Assembly: GCA_030066905.1 (NCBI GenBank)
Contig: JASJAR010000007.1
Coordinates: 62,001 to 126,000 of the forward strand
Direction of reading: 5' to 3'
DNA length: 64,000 bases
Origin: Paracoccaceae bacterium
Lineage (GTDB): Bacteria; Pseudomonadota; Alphaproteobacteria; Rhodobacterales; Rhodobacteraceae
Notes under the pieces: generated by a model
The model's input: the letters and a program-made list of their open reading frames with translations, nothing else
What the model was told of the DNA's origin: nothing
The model's database searches: none
In this document: piece by piece, positions 25,575-34,242 of the stretch
Position numbering within the stretch: position 1 is the first letter of the stretch
Layout: each line of letters opens with the position of its first letter
Program-made: the position numbers and the translations under genes

Positions 25575-26162
25575 ATGCGGCTTTTCAAGGCGATGTCGGT
25601 GGCCCTCTTTCTGGGGCTCGCCGCTTGCGGGACGACCTATGGGCCCGAAGGCCCGCCCATGGGCACGGCGATCGAGGTCAACCAGCTCGAGGCGGAGCTT
25701 CTGGCGCTGGGGCCGGACGTGGACCCCGAAGAGGCCCGGCGGGCGGCAGAGATCGCCTACAGCTATACCCACCGCCTCGCTCTGGAATACGAGATCACCG
25801 ACCCGCCGCTCATCCACAACACCAAGGTCAATATGGGGCTGAAGCCCCGCGGGCTCTGCTGGCATTGGGCCGAAGACATGGAAAACCGGATGCGGGCCGA
25901 GAACTTCGAAACGCTCGATGTGCACCGGGCCATCGCCAATGCCGACAACCATTTCCGGATCGACCATTCGACGGCCATCCTGTCGGCGAAGGGCGACGCG
26001 TTCGATGAGGGCGTCGTTCTCGACCCCTGGCGGAAGGGGGGCATTCTCTTCTGGTCGCCGCTTCTGGAGGACGAGGATTACGTCTGGGTCGAGCAATCGG
26101 TCGTCCATGCCAAAAAGCGCGCGGAGATGATCGCCCGGGCCAAGCGGGAGGGCCTGATGTGA
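25575..26162 (+). CDS. Putative lipoprotein
   Basis: The 195-residue protein starts with a short signal peptide and lipobox LAAC (Cys19), so it should be lipidated and membrane-anchored. The mature part includes GLKPRGLCWHWAEDMENRM, and a tryptophan-rich C-terminal half (FWSPLLEDEDYVWVEQ). I do not recognise a characterised family. It is the first of three small genes that overlap: its TGA overlaps the GTG of the DUF4169 gene. Confidence 0.75.
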   Translation: MRLFKAMSVALFLGLAACGTTYGPEGPPMGTAIEVNQLEAELLALGPDVDPEEARRAAEIAYSYTHRLALEYEITDPPLIHNTKVNMGLKPRGLCWHWAEDMENRMRAENFETLDVHRAIANADNHFRIDHSTAILSAKGDAFDEGVVLDPWRKGGILFWSPLLEDEDYVWVEQSVVHAKKRAEMIARAKREGLM

Positions 26163-26338
26163 GCGGCAAGGTGGTGAACCTCAGGGCCTGGAAGAAGGCA
26201 AAGGGGCGGGCCGAGCGGCGGCGGGAGGGCGACGCGAACGCGGCCCGGCACGGCCGCACCAAGGCCGAGCGCGCCGCCGAGGACGACGCCAAGGCGCGCG
26301 CCGAGCGGCATCTCGACGGCCACGAGCGGGAGGAATGA
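26159..26338 (+). CDS. DUF4169-family small basic protein
   Basis: This 59-residue protein starts at GTG 26159, overlapping the lipoprotein stop, and ends at 26338, overlapping the next ATG as ATGA. The N-terminus KVVNLRAWKKAKGRAERR and C-terminus HLDGHEREE match DUF4169, a short, highly charged helical family common in alphaproteobacteria and usually next to a ribbon-helix-helix gene, as here. Function unknown. Confidence 0.82.
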   Translation: MSGKVVNLRAWKKAKGRAERRREGDANAARHGRTKAERAAEDDAKARAERHLDGHEREE

Positions 26339-26562
26339 GCGGACGGCCCGTGAAGCGGTCGCTCACGATCCGGGGCCACCGGACCTCGGTGTCTCTGGAG
26401 GATGAGTTCTGGGCGGAGTTTCGCGCAATCGCCGCCCGGGAGGGGCGCGCGCTCAATGCGCTGGCCGCCGAGATCGACGCGGCCCGGGGGACCGAGGCGG
26501 GCCTTGCCTCGGCGATCCGGCTCTTCGTTCTGCAAGACCTCAGGCGCCGGGCCGGGGGCTGA
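26335..26562 (+). CDS. Ribbon-helix-helix domain protein
   Basis: The 75-residue product contains an RHH fold (SLTIRGHRTSVSLEDEFW, then two helices), the DNA-binding fold of CopG/Arc-type proteins. Proteins of this subfamily usually follow a DUF4169 gene. A role as a small regulator or nucleoid factor is inferred. Its last 23 bases overlap the 3-prime end of the convergent P450 gene. Confidence 0.82.
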   Translation: MSGRPVKRSLTIRGHRTSVSLEDEFWAEFRAIAAREGRALNALAAEIDAARGTEAGLASAIRLFVLQDLRRRAGG

Positions 26563-27865
26563 AGGCGAGCCGTATCCCGTCGCGGGACCGGGTTGTGAGC
26601 TGGGCCACCGGCACCGGCACCGCACGCCGGGCGACCCGGTGGCGGGCGACGATCTCCGACAGGCAGGCCACCCCTTCGGCGAGCGCGAAGGACGCGCCTG
26701 GGCAGACCCGGGGGCCGGCCGAGAACGGCAGGTAGTGTTCGCGCAAGGGTTTGTCGGCCCAGCGGGAGAGGTCGAAAGCGTCGGGGGCCTCCCAATAGGC
26801 CTCGTGGCGGTGGATATGCCAGGGCGAGATCACCACCTGAGTGCCTTTCGGCAGGGCACGGCCGCGGAAGGTCTCGCGCCGCGTGGTTTCGCGCACCATC
26901 ATCGGCACCGGCGGGTAGAGCCGGAGGGCCTCGCGGAAGACGTCCCTGGCGGTCGGAAGTTTCGAGAGCCCCTGGAACGACCGCTCTGACGAAAAACCGC
27001 GCCAATCGGCGGCGATGCGGGACTGGAGCCCCTCGTCGTCCGCAACGAGCCAGAGCGCCCAGGCCAGCGCGGCCGCCGACGTCTCGTGGCCGGCGAGAAA
27101 GAAGATCGCCACCTGATCGGCCGCCTCGCCTTCAGGCAGCGTCTGGCCGGTCTCGGGGTCGGTCGCGGTCATGAGCCGGGTCGCGAGATCGTCGGGCGCG
27201 GTGCCGGCGGCGATGGCAGCGGCACGGTCGGCCACGAGCCGACCGATCAGGCCACGGACCTTCGCGGCTGCAAGCCGGGTTTCCCGGCGATGGAAGGCGG
27301 GCAGGAAAAACGCAAAGGCCCGCGGGGTCAGGAGCGGCTGGGTCCGGGCGTAGCTTCGGAAGGCGGCGTAGGTGGCCGTCGCGGTCGGTTCGTCGATGGG
27401 CAGCGAAAAGAGCGTCCGGAAGATCACGTCCGCCGCCGCACGGGAGGTCTCGGGCTCGACGTCGATCTCGCCGTCGGGGAGCCTGCCCGCCGCCTCGGCG
27501 GCCGCATCGAGCATCGCGGGGAAGACCCGCCGGAGCTCGCCGGCCCCGAAACACTGCTCCACAATGCGGCGCTGGCGCGCCCAGGTCTTCGCGTTGGTGA
27601 CGAAGACCGAGTTGCCGAGAAGCCGCCTGAGGCCGGCCGTGACCCGCGGGGATTTCGGAAAGTCCCCGGGCCGCTCGATCAGCACCTCGCGCACGAGTTC
27701 GGGGGTGTTGATCAACACCGAGCGCAGGAACGGTGCCCGGAACTCGGCCATCTTCGCGCGGTAGAGCTTCGCCGGCTGGGCCGAGAGGATGTCGTCCCGA
27801 AAGAGCCGCAGGTAGCGCCAGCGCGAGACCGGCCCCGACCGGGCCGCCGGTTTCGGCGGGATCAT
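26540..27865 (-). CDS. Cytochrome P450
   Basis: The 441-residue monooxygenase has the oxygen-activation motif AGHETS in helix I, the ExxR pair EALR, and the heme loop FSAGPRVCPGASFA with the axial cysteine. It is soluble, without an N-terminal membrane helix. Substrate is unknown; the layout resembles P450s of fatty-acid or secondary-metabolite type. The start codon overlaps the stop of the upstream alpha/beta-hydrolase-like gene (ATGA), so the two proteins probably function together. No ferredoxin or reductase gene is adjacent. Confidence 0.92.
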   Translation of the reverse strand: MIPPKPAARSGPVSRWRYLRLFRDDILSAQPAKLYRAKMAEFRAPFLRSVLINTPELVREVLIERPGDFPKSPRVTAGLRRLLGNSVFVTNAKTWARQRRIVEQCFGAGELRRVFPAMLDAAAEAAGRLPDGEIDVEPETSRAAADVIFRTLFSLPIDEPTATATYAAFRSYARTQPLLTPRAFAFFLPAFHRRETRLAAAKVRGLIGRLVADRAAAIAAGTAPDDLATRLMTATDPETGQTLPEGEAADQVAIFFLAGHETSAAALAWALWLVADDEGLQSRIAADWRGFSSERSFQGLSKLPTARDVFREALRLYPPVPMMVRETTRRETFRGRALPKGTQVVISPWHIHRHEAYWEAPDAFDLSRWADKPLREHYLPFSAGPRVCPGASFALAEGVACLSEIVARHRVARRAVPVPVAQLTTRSRDGIRLAFSPRPGA

Positions 27866-29091
27866 GCCGCGCGGCTGGTATGGCGCGAGGCGGCGACGTC
27901 GATGCGCGATTTCGAGGGCGCGCGGCCGCGGAAGCGGGCGTCGAGCGTCATGGGGCCTGCGGTGATGGCGAAATAGTCATACCACCCCGGCTTATCGAAA
28001 GCGCAGAGATACTGGAAGTGGAGGCGGAAGAACCGCCAGCGGAGCGCGCCCCAGGTGGCGGGTGCCAGGGACTGGGAGAAGGCCGCCGAGAGCACCAGCG
28101 GCTGGTGGCTTTCGGCCGTTGCAACCCCGGAGACGGCCACCGGATCACAAAGCGCGAAGGCGCAGCCGTCGCCGGGCGCGGAGACATCGACCCAGGCGAG
28201 CATCTCGGTCTCCGACAAAAGCTGGAGATCGGCGCGGAGCTTGCCGGCCCGGGGCAGAAAGCTTTGCATCGGGATCGCCTGACCGAGGGTCAGGAGCGAC
28301 AGTTCGGGGCCGTTCTCGGCGACCTGGCCGGACCGGACGAGATCGGCCAGCACCGAGACGGCGATCTGCGCCCCGGAGGAATGGCCGACCACGAGCACCT
28401 CGTCGACATCGTCGCGCAGCGCAGCGGCGATCCGGTCGGCAAAGACGGCCATCCGGGGTTTCAGGGGCTCCGGCCAGGCCCCCGCTTCGGAAGCGGAGAA
28501 CGCGAAATCCTGCATCAGGTAATAGGCGAATATGCGCCCGTCGATCTTGCGGAACCATTGCAGCGTGACCCAGACGAGGGGCAGACCGACGATCCAGCCG
28601 GTGCCCGGAAGGCCCGTCGCCCAATGCACCGCGCCCCCCACCTGCCCGCCGACGAACCGGGCCAATCCCAGCGCGAAAAGAAGCTGGGCGATGAGCGCGG
28701 CGATGGGGTAGAGCGCGGCGACGACCGGCCCTTTGCGAAGCCAGGTAAGGCGCTGGAAGGTGCCCGTGGAGAGATAGGTCCAGACCGTCCGCGCCAGGGC
28801 GCCATATGTGGCCCGCACGCTGCCGGAGCTTGCGGATTTGGCGATATCGGACCAGGTGAGCACCTCGAGCCGCGCCTCGGCGAGATGGCGATCGATGTTC
28901 GTGCGGGCACGCCACGTCCCAGGCCCGGCCCAGGGCCGTTGGCCGAAGGAATACCCCGAGATCTCGGCCTGTTTCGTCCCCTCGCGGCGGTAAAGCTCGC
29001 GGTAGCGCCGGGCCGGCATGGGATCGAAACCGGGTATGTAGAATACCCGGCGTTTCGCCACCCGGTCTGCCTCGCTCAACACGTTTGTCAC
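27862..29091 (-). CDS. Membrane-associated alpha/beta-hydrolase-like protein
   Basis: The 409-residue protein has an N-terminal VFYIPGFDPMP strand-loop, two or three hydrophobic spans near residues 125-180, and a nucleophile elbow VVGHSSGAQIA with serine in GHSSG. It is probably an esterase or lipase-like enzyme facing the cytoplasm and anchored in the membrane. It is translationally coupled to the P450 gene. A convincing catalytic acid and histidine cannot be placed without alignment. Confidence 0.75.
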   Translation of the reverse strand: MTNVLSEADRVAKRRVFYIPGFDPMPARRYRELYRREGTKQAEISGYSFGQRPWAGPGTWRARTNIDRHLAEARLEVLTWSDIAKSASSGSVRATYGALARTVWTYLSTGTFQRLTWLRKGPVVAALYPIAALIAQLLFALGLARFVGGQVGGAVHWATGLPGTGWIVGLPLVWVTLQWFRKIDGRIFAYYLMQDFAFSASEAGAWPEPLKPRMAVFADRIAAALRDDVDEVLVVGHSSGAQIAVSVLADLVRSGQVAENGPELSLLTLGQAIPMQSFLPRAGKLRADLQLLSETEMLAWVDVSAPGDGCAFALCDPVAVSGVATAESHQPLVLSAAFSQSLAPATWGALRWRFFRLHFQYLCAFDKPGWYDYFAITAGPMTLDARFRGRAPSKSRIDVAASRHTSRAA

Positions 29092-29164
29092 GGCGCTGAG
29101 GCTAACCCGAGAGTGTGACCAAATATAGACCGCCGAGAAGCCGCTCCCCGGACGGGCGCGGCCA

Positions 29165-29920
29165 TCAGCCGAACTGCTGGAGGACGGGGAATTGCTCGTT
29201 GAGCCACCAGGCGAAGTCGGTGAACTTGCCCGAGACCATCAGAACGCCCACGATGACGAGCAACCCGCCCATGGACCGCTCGATAGCCTTCATATGCCGC
29301 TTCATCCAGGCAATGACACCCGACATCGAAGGAAAGAACGCCGCAACCAGCAGAAACGGGATGCCGAGCCCCGCGGCATAGGCTGCCAGAAGTGTCGTGC
29401 CGCGCGCGACATCCGCCTCCGAGGCCGCAATCGACAGGATCGAGCCGAGGATCGGGCCGATGCAGGGGGTCCAGCCGAAGGCGAAGGCGAGCCCCAGAAC
29501 ATAGGCGCCAAGGGCGGAGCCGCCCCGGTCGCCGGCGTCCATTCTGACTTCCCGGTCGAGAAAGCCCAGCCGGTAGACGCCGATGAAATGGAGCCCGAAG
29601 ATCACGATCACGACGCCTGCCGCGATCACGAAAGCCTCCTGATTGGTCAGAAAGAACCGTCCGAAGGCCGAGGCCGTGAACCCGAGGAAGAGAAACACCG
29701 TCGACAGACCGAGCACGAAGGCGAAGGCCGCGCCGACGGCCTTGCGCCGGGCCGCCCGGTCGGCGCCCGACATATCGGTTACGGTCACCCCGCTCATATA
29801 GGCCAGATAGGGCGGCACGATGGGGAGTACGCAGGGGCTGAGAAACGACAATATGCCCGCCGACATCGCGATGAGCATCGCGGGCAGAAGGCTTGCATCG
29901 AAGATGTCCAGTCCGAACAT
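29165..29920 (-). CDS. ccdA: CcdA-family cytochrome c biogenesis / thiol transport protein
   Basis: The 251-residue membrane protein has six hydrophobic spans and the paired redox cysteines of CcdA: SFLSPCVLPIVPPYLAYMSG in span 1 and GWTPCIGPILGSIL in span 4. It moves electrons from cytoplasmic thioredoxin to periplasmic thiols, for cytochrome c maturation or protein repair. Located between the hydrolase gene and a divergent TusA-family gene; its thioredoxin partner is not in the window. Confidence 0.93.
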   Translation of the reverse strand: MFGLDIFDASLLPAMLIAMSAGILSFLSPCVLPIVPPYLAYMSGVTVTDMSGADRAARRKAVGAAFAFVLGLSTVFLFLGFTASAFGRFFLTNQEAFVIAAGVVIVIFGLHFIGVYRLGFLDREVRMDAGDRGGSALGAYVLGLAFAFGWTPCIGPILGSILSIAASEADVARGTTLLAAYAAGLGIPFLLVAAFFPSMSGVIAWMKRHMKAIERSMGGLLVIVGVLMVSGKFTDFAWWLNEQFPVLQQFG

Positions 29921-30033
29921 GGCCGACCCTGTCTAGTGTCGCCCCACACCTAAGGACTATGCGACGCTCGGTCACCCTGGCGCCAGTCACGTCTTGGTGG
30001 ACAAACTGTAACACCTGCCGTTCCTTGGCCCCC

Positions 30034-30264
30034 ATGGACTGGGACGAGGACATCGACGCGCTCGGGCTTTTGTGCCCGCTGCCGGTGCTGACAGCCGCCA
30101 AACGCCTGCGCGCGATGGCCCCGGGCGCGGTGCTGCGGCTGCGCGCCGACGACCCCGCAGCGGTGGTGGATGTCCCCCATTTCTGCACCGAACAGGGCCA
30201 CACGCTCGAAGCCACCGCCGAGATCGACGGCGCGCCGGCCTATTTCATCCGCAAATCTGAGTAG
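30034..30264 (+). CDS. TusA-family sulfurtransferase-like protein
   Basis: The 76-residue protein has the CPxP motif LLCPLPVL with the reactive Cys14 and a two-layer alpha/beta pattern. TusA proteins shuttle persulfide sulfur for tRNA thiolation, molybdenum cofactor sulfuration or sulfur oxidation. ATG 30034 is the first plausible start. It is divergent from ccdA. A nine-base-pair GC hairpin (30266-30287) follows the stop. Whether it serves the molybdenum hydroxylase cluster downstream is speculation. Confidence 0.87.
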   Translation: MDWDEDIDALGLLCPLPVLTAAKRLRAMAPGAVLRLRADDPAAVVDVPHFCTEQGHTLEATAEIDGAPAYFIRKSE

Positions 30265-30265
30265 C

Positions 30266-30287
30266 CGCTCCCGCAGCCGCGGGAGCG
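30266..30287 (+). terminator. GC hairpin after the TusA-family gene
   Basis: CGCTCCCGC and GCGGGAGCG form a nine-base-pair stem with a four-base loop, starting two bases after the stop codon. There is no T run, so termination would be weak or factor-assisted. Confidence 0.5.
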
Positions 30288-30875
30288 CGCGTCCGGCACC
30301 GGTTCCGGCCATGGGCGGGGGATCGGGCCGCGCTCCGGCAAGCCTCGGCGAGACACGCCCCGGGACGGGAAGGCGTTCGGATCTGAGGGCGAAGAGCAAG
30401 CTCGGCCCAAGGCCAAAGCCGCTGCCGGCAGATCCCGGCCCAACGCGCCCCGGACCCGATCCTGGGTTCCGGCACACCGCACGCACCGCCCGTCGAGGTC
30501 CCGGGGTCCGGTCCGGGACGGGCGGCGTTCGGAGCCCCCGCCCGCGGCCAGAGCCGGGGCGCGGTCTCCCGCCCCCCACCGCACGGTGGTCGAAGCCGCC
30601 GTAAACCTTTTGGGGCGATACATGTCCCCGCGATGCGCATCGTCAGACGGCCCTCGGGCCGTCCCGGACCCGGGCAAAAACCGGCCCGGGGCGGTACCGG
30701 TGACAGTGGATCCACTGCTTCATGGGGGCCGTGGGCAATCTAGCGTGTTGATTTATTTGCCTTTTTTGTGTAACTTCAAACTGTTGGCGGCGACGGCTGC
30801 TACGCTGGAATACGCCCCGATATCCCCGAATTTGCCCCTCTACGACGACTCATTGCACATACAGCGCACACGAAA
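30288..30875. other. Gene-free region with repeat material
   Basis: No convincing coding frame is present on either strand. The first part is very GC-rich and contains an inverted family B repeat (30488-30523). From about 30740 the composition drops sharply, with runs such as TTTATTTGCCTTTTTTGTG, suggesting foreign or decayed DNA. It leads into the integrase remnant. Confidence 0.6.
30488..30523 (-). repeat. Dispersed GC-rich repeat, family B (inverted copy)
   Basis: On the minus strand this reads CCCGTCCCGGACCGG then ACCCCGGGACCTCGACGGG, matching the copies at 21156 and 61947. Confidence 0.7.
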
Positions 30876-31450
30876 ATGGCTACCATCTCCAAGCTTCGTT
30901 CCGGTGCCTGACCGGTGTCCAGATCAGACGAAAGGGTGGCTCACGCGAGCGAGACTTTCCTTCGCTGCGACGACGCCCACGCTCAAGCCCTGCCCAAGCG
31001 GAGAGCCCTGCGTCGATCAGGGGCCTCGCACCTACAAGCGCGTCCGTCTCCCGGCTCCAGACCGTTGGCGACCTCGCAGGCCACCATATAGCGGATATGT
31101 GCGAGGTAGGGAAACCGCCCCGACGCGAGCCAAGGTCGACACGCTCACGGCGCTCAAGCGCGATCTTGGCAAGGAGAGGATCGTCCACCTCGACCGGTCC
31201 GAGCCTGATCGACGTGCGCCTTGATGTGCGCCGAGCTAGGTGAGGCGTGTCTCGCAAATCGGTCCAGCGGACCGATTTGAGCGCCGAACGGCCCCGTCAC
31301 TCTCGGGATCGACATCGGCGTGATCAAGAGGGTCATCACCCATGCGGCGGCCGTGCACGGCCTCGACATCTCCCCGGAGCCTGTCGATCTGGCGCGTGTT
31401 GCACTCAAACGGCTGGGTCTGATCGGCAAGGGCACGGAGAGGGATCGGCG
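30876..31450 (+). pseudogene. Truncated, frameshifted tyrosine-type site-specific integrase
   Basis: Successive fragments in different frames line up in order with an alphaproteobacterial phage-type integrase. They are MATISKLRSGA; VQIRRKGGSRERDFPS; TVGDLAGHHIADMCEVGKPPRRE; AKVDTLTALKRDLGKERI; and, after a stop, LGIDIGVIKRVITHAAAVHG continuing to a GKGTERDRR end. At least four frameshifts or stops are needed. The similarity ends near 31450, before the catalytic domain with its R-H-R-Y residues, so the gene is dead. It marks an old insertion event at the edge of the accessory segment. Identification is from remembered family patterns, not from a search. Confidence 0.75.
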
Positions 31451-31895
31451 AGTTGAAGCGTCTTTTCCGGTGCTTCGGTTTCTACAAAACCGCCTTTCGA
31501 AAGCTGGCGATGACCACTAGACGGGAACTCTACTGCGCGTCCAAAGCGCTTGTTTCATGATCTGTCGAACAGTCGTAGCGCGCCCTGAAACGCCCCGGTA
31601 TTCGGTGGAGACTTCTGTATCGCAGCCCCAGTCTAAAAGAGACGCCGCCGCGCATCACGGAACCGGTAGCCATAGGCGCGCGGGTGGCCAAAATCATCAA
31701 CCGGGCGGAGGATGGGGCCTCCACCCTGGATCGCGTTGGCGATGATCCGATGTCCGCTTTGCGCAATTCAAGCATTGGTCCGCCAGCCAAAAACCAGACT
31801 TTCGGGTAAAATCTGAGTTTCTCGACAATTGTCCGGATTGCGGTCGCCGCGAGACATTCCAGGCTGAAAAATCACTTATGGGAGGAAGTGGAACT
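31451..31895. other. Decayed stretch and upstream region of the transporter operon
   Basis: No intact gene is visible. A short open frame around 31660-31808 on the plus strand (with ARVAKIINRAEDGASTLDR) may be another remnant, but I do not recognise it. The last 90 bases should hold the promoter for the substrate-binding gene; a ribosome site GGAGGAAG is at 31881-31888. I cannot define -35 and -10 elements with confidence. Confidence 0.5.
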
Positions 31896-33149
31896 ATGAA
31901 GAGAATTCTTCTTGCGGCCCTGCTCGCTTCATCATCGACCCTGGCCTATGCCGAGGGCGAACCGTTGAAGATCGGCTTTATGGCCACGCTGGAAGGGCCG
32001 TTCACGGTCTTAGGCGAAGATGGCCAGCGCGGGTTCGAGCTGGCCTTGCGCGAGGCCGATTACGAGGTGGCCGGCCGTCCCATCGAGGTCATCGTCGGTC
32101 CGACCGATGCAAGCCCCGAAAGTGCGCTGCGTGCCGCACGTAAGCTCGTGGAGCAGGACGAGGTCGATATCGTCATCGGGCCGCTTTCGGGCTCGGAAGG
32201 CATCGCCATGCGGGACTACTCGAAGACCGTCCCGCAAGTGACCTTCATCAACGGGATATCCGGGGCTCAAGAGACCACTCTGGTTGACCCGTCGGAGACC
32301 TTCTATCGCTACAATATGGACGGCGCCCAATGGACCATCGGTCTGGGCGATTACGTCTTCAACGAGAAGGGCTGGGAGGTCGTTGCGACCATCGCCGAGG
32401 ATTACTCCTTCGGCTACACCAACTTCATGGGCTTCGCGCTTGAGTTCTGCCGCGCCGGCGGCGACATCGTCGAGCGCCAGTGGGTGCCCCTTGGCACGAA
32501 GGATTTCTCGTCGATCATCGCGGCCCTCCCCGAAGACGTCGACGCGCTCTATCTCGGCCTCGGTGGCGCCGATGCCGTGAACTTCCTCAACCAGTACCTT
32601 CAGGCCGGCGGTGACGCGAACCTCATCGGCGGGACGATCATGGTCGACGGCACGGTGCTGAGCTCTGAAGGCCGCGCCAAGGAAGTGCTGATCGGGACGC
32701 CCTCGTCCGGCCCCCAGGCCGACACCTGGGACGATCCGAACTGGCAGGGCTTCGTGACCGCCTATCAGGAAGCCTGGCCGCCCGAGCAGCGCTTCCCCTC
32801 GCCATCGCTTCTGGCCACGGGGTACTACAACTCCACCAACGCGATGCTCGCCGCGATGGAAGCGGTTGACGGCGATTTGAGCGATGGCCAGGCCGGGTTC
32901 CGGGCGGCGCTTGCCTCGCTGGAACTCGATGCTCCCAATGGGATGATCTCGCTTGACGGCAACCGCCAGGCGATCGGGTCGAACTTCGTCACCGAAGTTG
33001 TCCAGATGGACGACGGAACGCTTGCCACCCAACTCGTCAACAAGATCGACGGGGTCGAGCAAACCCTCGGTCTGACGTCCGAGCAGTTTGCAGAACTTGG
33101 TCTCCCGAGCCGCGACGTTGTCGATTGCACGGCCTGGCAAGGCCGCTGA
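31896..33149 (+). CDS. Branched-chain-amino-acid-type ABC transporter substrate-binding protein
   Basis: The 417-residue protein has a signal peptide ending LAYA and a type I periplasmic-binding fold of the LivJ/LivK (Peripla_BP_6) group, starting EPLKIGFMATLEGPFTVLGEDG and including IVIGPLSGSEGIAMRDY. Members bind amino acids, amides, aromatic acids or urea, so the ligand cannot be read from sequence. ATG 31896 follows GGAGGAAG; ATG 31878 would place the ribosome site inside the gene. A strong terminator follows, allowing much higher expression than the permease genes downstream. Confidence 0.9.
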   Translation: MKRILLAALLASSSTLAYAEGEPLKIGFMATLEGPFTVLGEDGQRGFELALREADYEVAGRPIEVIVGPTDASPESALRAARKLVEQDEVDIVIGPLSGSEGIAMRDYSKTVPQVTFINGISGAQETTLVDPSETFYRYNMDGAQWTIGLGDYVFNEKGWEVVATIAEDYSFGYTNFMGFALEFCRAGGDIVERQWVPLGTKDFSSIIAALPEDVDALYLGLGGADAVNFLNQYLQAGGDANLIGGTIMVDGTVLSSEGRAKEVLIGTPSSGPQADTWDDPNWQGFVTAYQEAWPPEQRFPSPSLLATGYYNSTNAMLAAMEAVDGDLSDGQAGFRAALASLELDAPNGMISLDGNRQAIGSNFVTEVVQMDDGTLATQLVNKIDGVEQTLGLTSEQFAELGLPSRDVVDCTAWQGR

Positions 33150-33173
33150 TCGCACCCGCGACTGACCCTGAAC

Positions 33174-33200
33174 GACCCGGCCTTTGCGCCGGGTCTTTTT
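33174..33200 (+). terminator. Intrinsic terminator after substrate-binding gene
   Basis: GACCCGGC (33174-33181) pairs with GCCGGGTC (33188-33195), with a six-base loop and a following TTTTTA. It separates the abundant binding protein from the regulator and membrane components. Confidence 0.9.
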
Positions 33201-33295
33201 ATGGCTCCGACTTTCTTTTTGTCAAACCCGGACTTCCGCGTTAACGTTGCCCCCCGCCGGCGGGGAGGAGCCTGTTCGGGACCGGGAGAAAAGAT

Positions 33296-34120
33296 TTGGT
33301 TCGTGCGCTCGCCGTTCATCACGGCCTTTTCGGTCGGATCGCGATATACCGTTTTTGCGATCCCATGGTCGTCCACGCCCATCGCGAGGCACATCTGACA
33401 TTTCTCGTCGACGGTCCTGAAAGCGACATGCCGGTCGATGGCTGCCATGGCCCGCTCACGCAAGAGACGGTCGTCGCCTGCTCGCCCTGGCGGCCCCATG
33501 CGTTTCAACCGGGAAGCCCCACCGAGCCCAGCACGTTCCTGGTGCTTTACGTCTCGCCGATATGGTTCTCCGACCTCGATACCGAGATCAACCTCGGAAT
33601 GAAGTTCGGCTCGCATCTCTTTTATCGGACACAGAAAATCAAGGGTTACGTTACGAAACTGGTGAACCTTCTCTTCGTCGAAGAGCGCTCGGACCTCGTG
33701 GAAGGCTATATCTACGAGCTGACCCGGGAGTGTTTCGATGAGAGCCGGCGCCGGGTTGACGAGGACGGCAATGTCACCTTGGCGATGACGCCGGTGCCGG
33801 ATTTCCGCATTCGCCGCTCCATCGAGATGATGAAAGAGATGGTCGGCCACACGCTGGTGATCGAGGAAATCGCCGCCGCCTCGGGCGTCTCGCGGCCGCA
33901 TTTCTTCAAACTTTTCAAAGATTATACGGGGCTGACCCCCAATCTCTACCTCAACACGCTCCGCGTCGAGGCCGCCTTGTCGCGGCTCTGCGACCAAAGC
34001 CAGACCATCGCTGGCATCTCCGACGATCTCGGCTTTTCGAGCCAAGCGAGTTTCACCCGCTTTTTCTCCTCGAATGTCGGGGTGACCCCCAGCGAATACC
34101 GCCACGTCACGGCGGTCTGA
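33296..34120 (+). CDS. AraC-family transcriptional regulator
   Basis: The 274-residue protein has an N-terminal cupin-like sensor (VVHAHREAHLTFLVDG) and a C-terminal pair of helix-turn-helix motifs (IEEIAAASGVSRPHFFKLFKDYTG and IAGISDDLGFSSQASFTRFF) ending GVTPSEYR, standard for AraC activators. The start is TTG 33296 after GGGAGAAAAG; the next in-frame ATG (33365) would remove part of the sensor domain. It lies between the binding protein and permease genes and probably controls this cluster in response to its substrate. Confidence 0.9.
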   Translation: MVRALAVHHGLFGRIAIYRFCDPMVVHAHREAHLTFLVDGPESDMPVDGCHGPLTQETVVACSPWRPHAFQPGSPTEPSTFLVLYVSPIWFSDLDTEINLGMKFGSHLFYRTQKIKGYVTKLVNLLFVEERSDLVEGYIYELTRECFDESRRRVDEDGNVTLAMTPVPDFRIRRSIEMMKEMVGHTLVIEEIAAASGVSRPHFFKLFKDYTGLTPNLYLNTLRVEAALSRLCDQSQTIAGISDDLGFSSQASFTRFFSSNVGVTPSEYRHVTAV

Positions 34121-34242
34121 GCCCCCGCCCGCACTCGCGTGCGCGAGCGGTAAATGAGATTTTCGGTGCGCCGATCAGACCTTGGGGTAAGGACGCCCTT
34201 CGCTGCCTTCGTCAGACTGGTTGACGGGAGGAATGCACCGAA

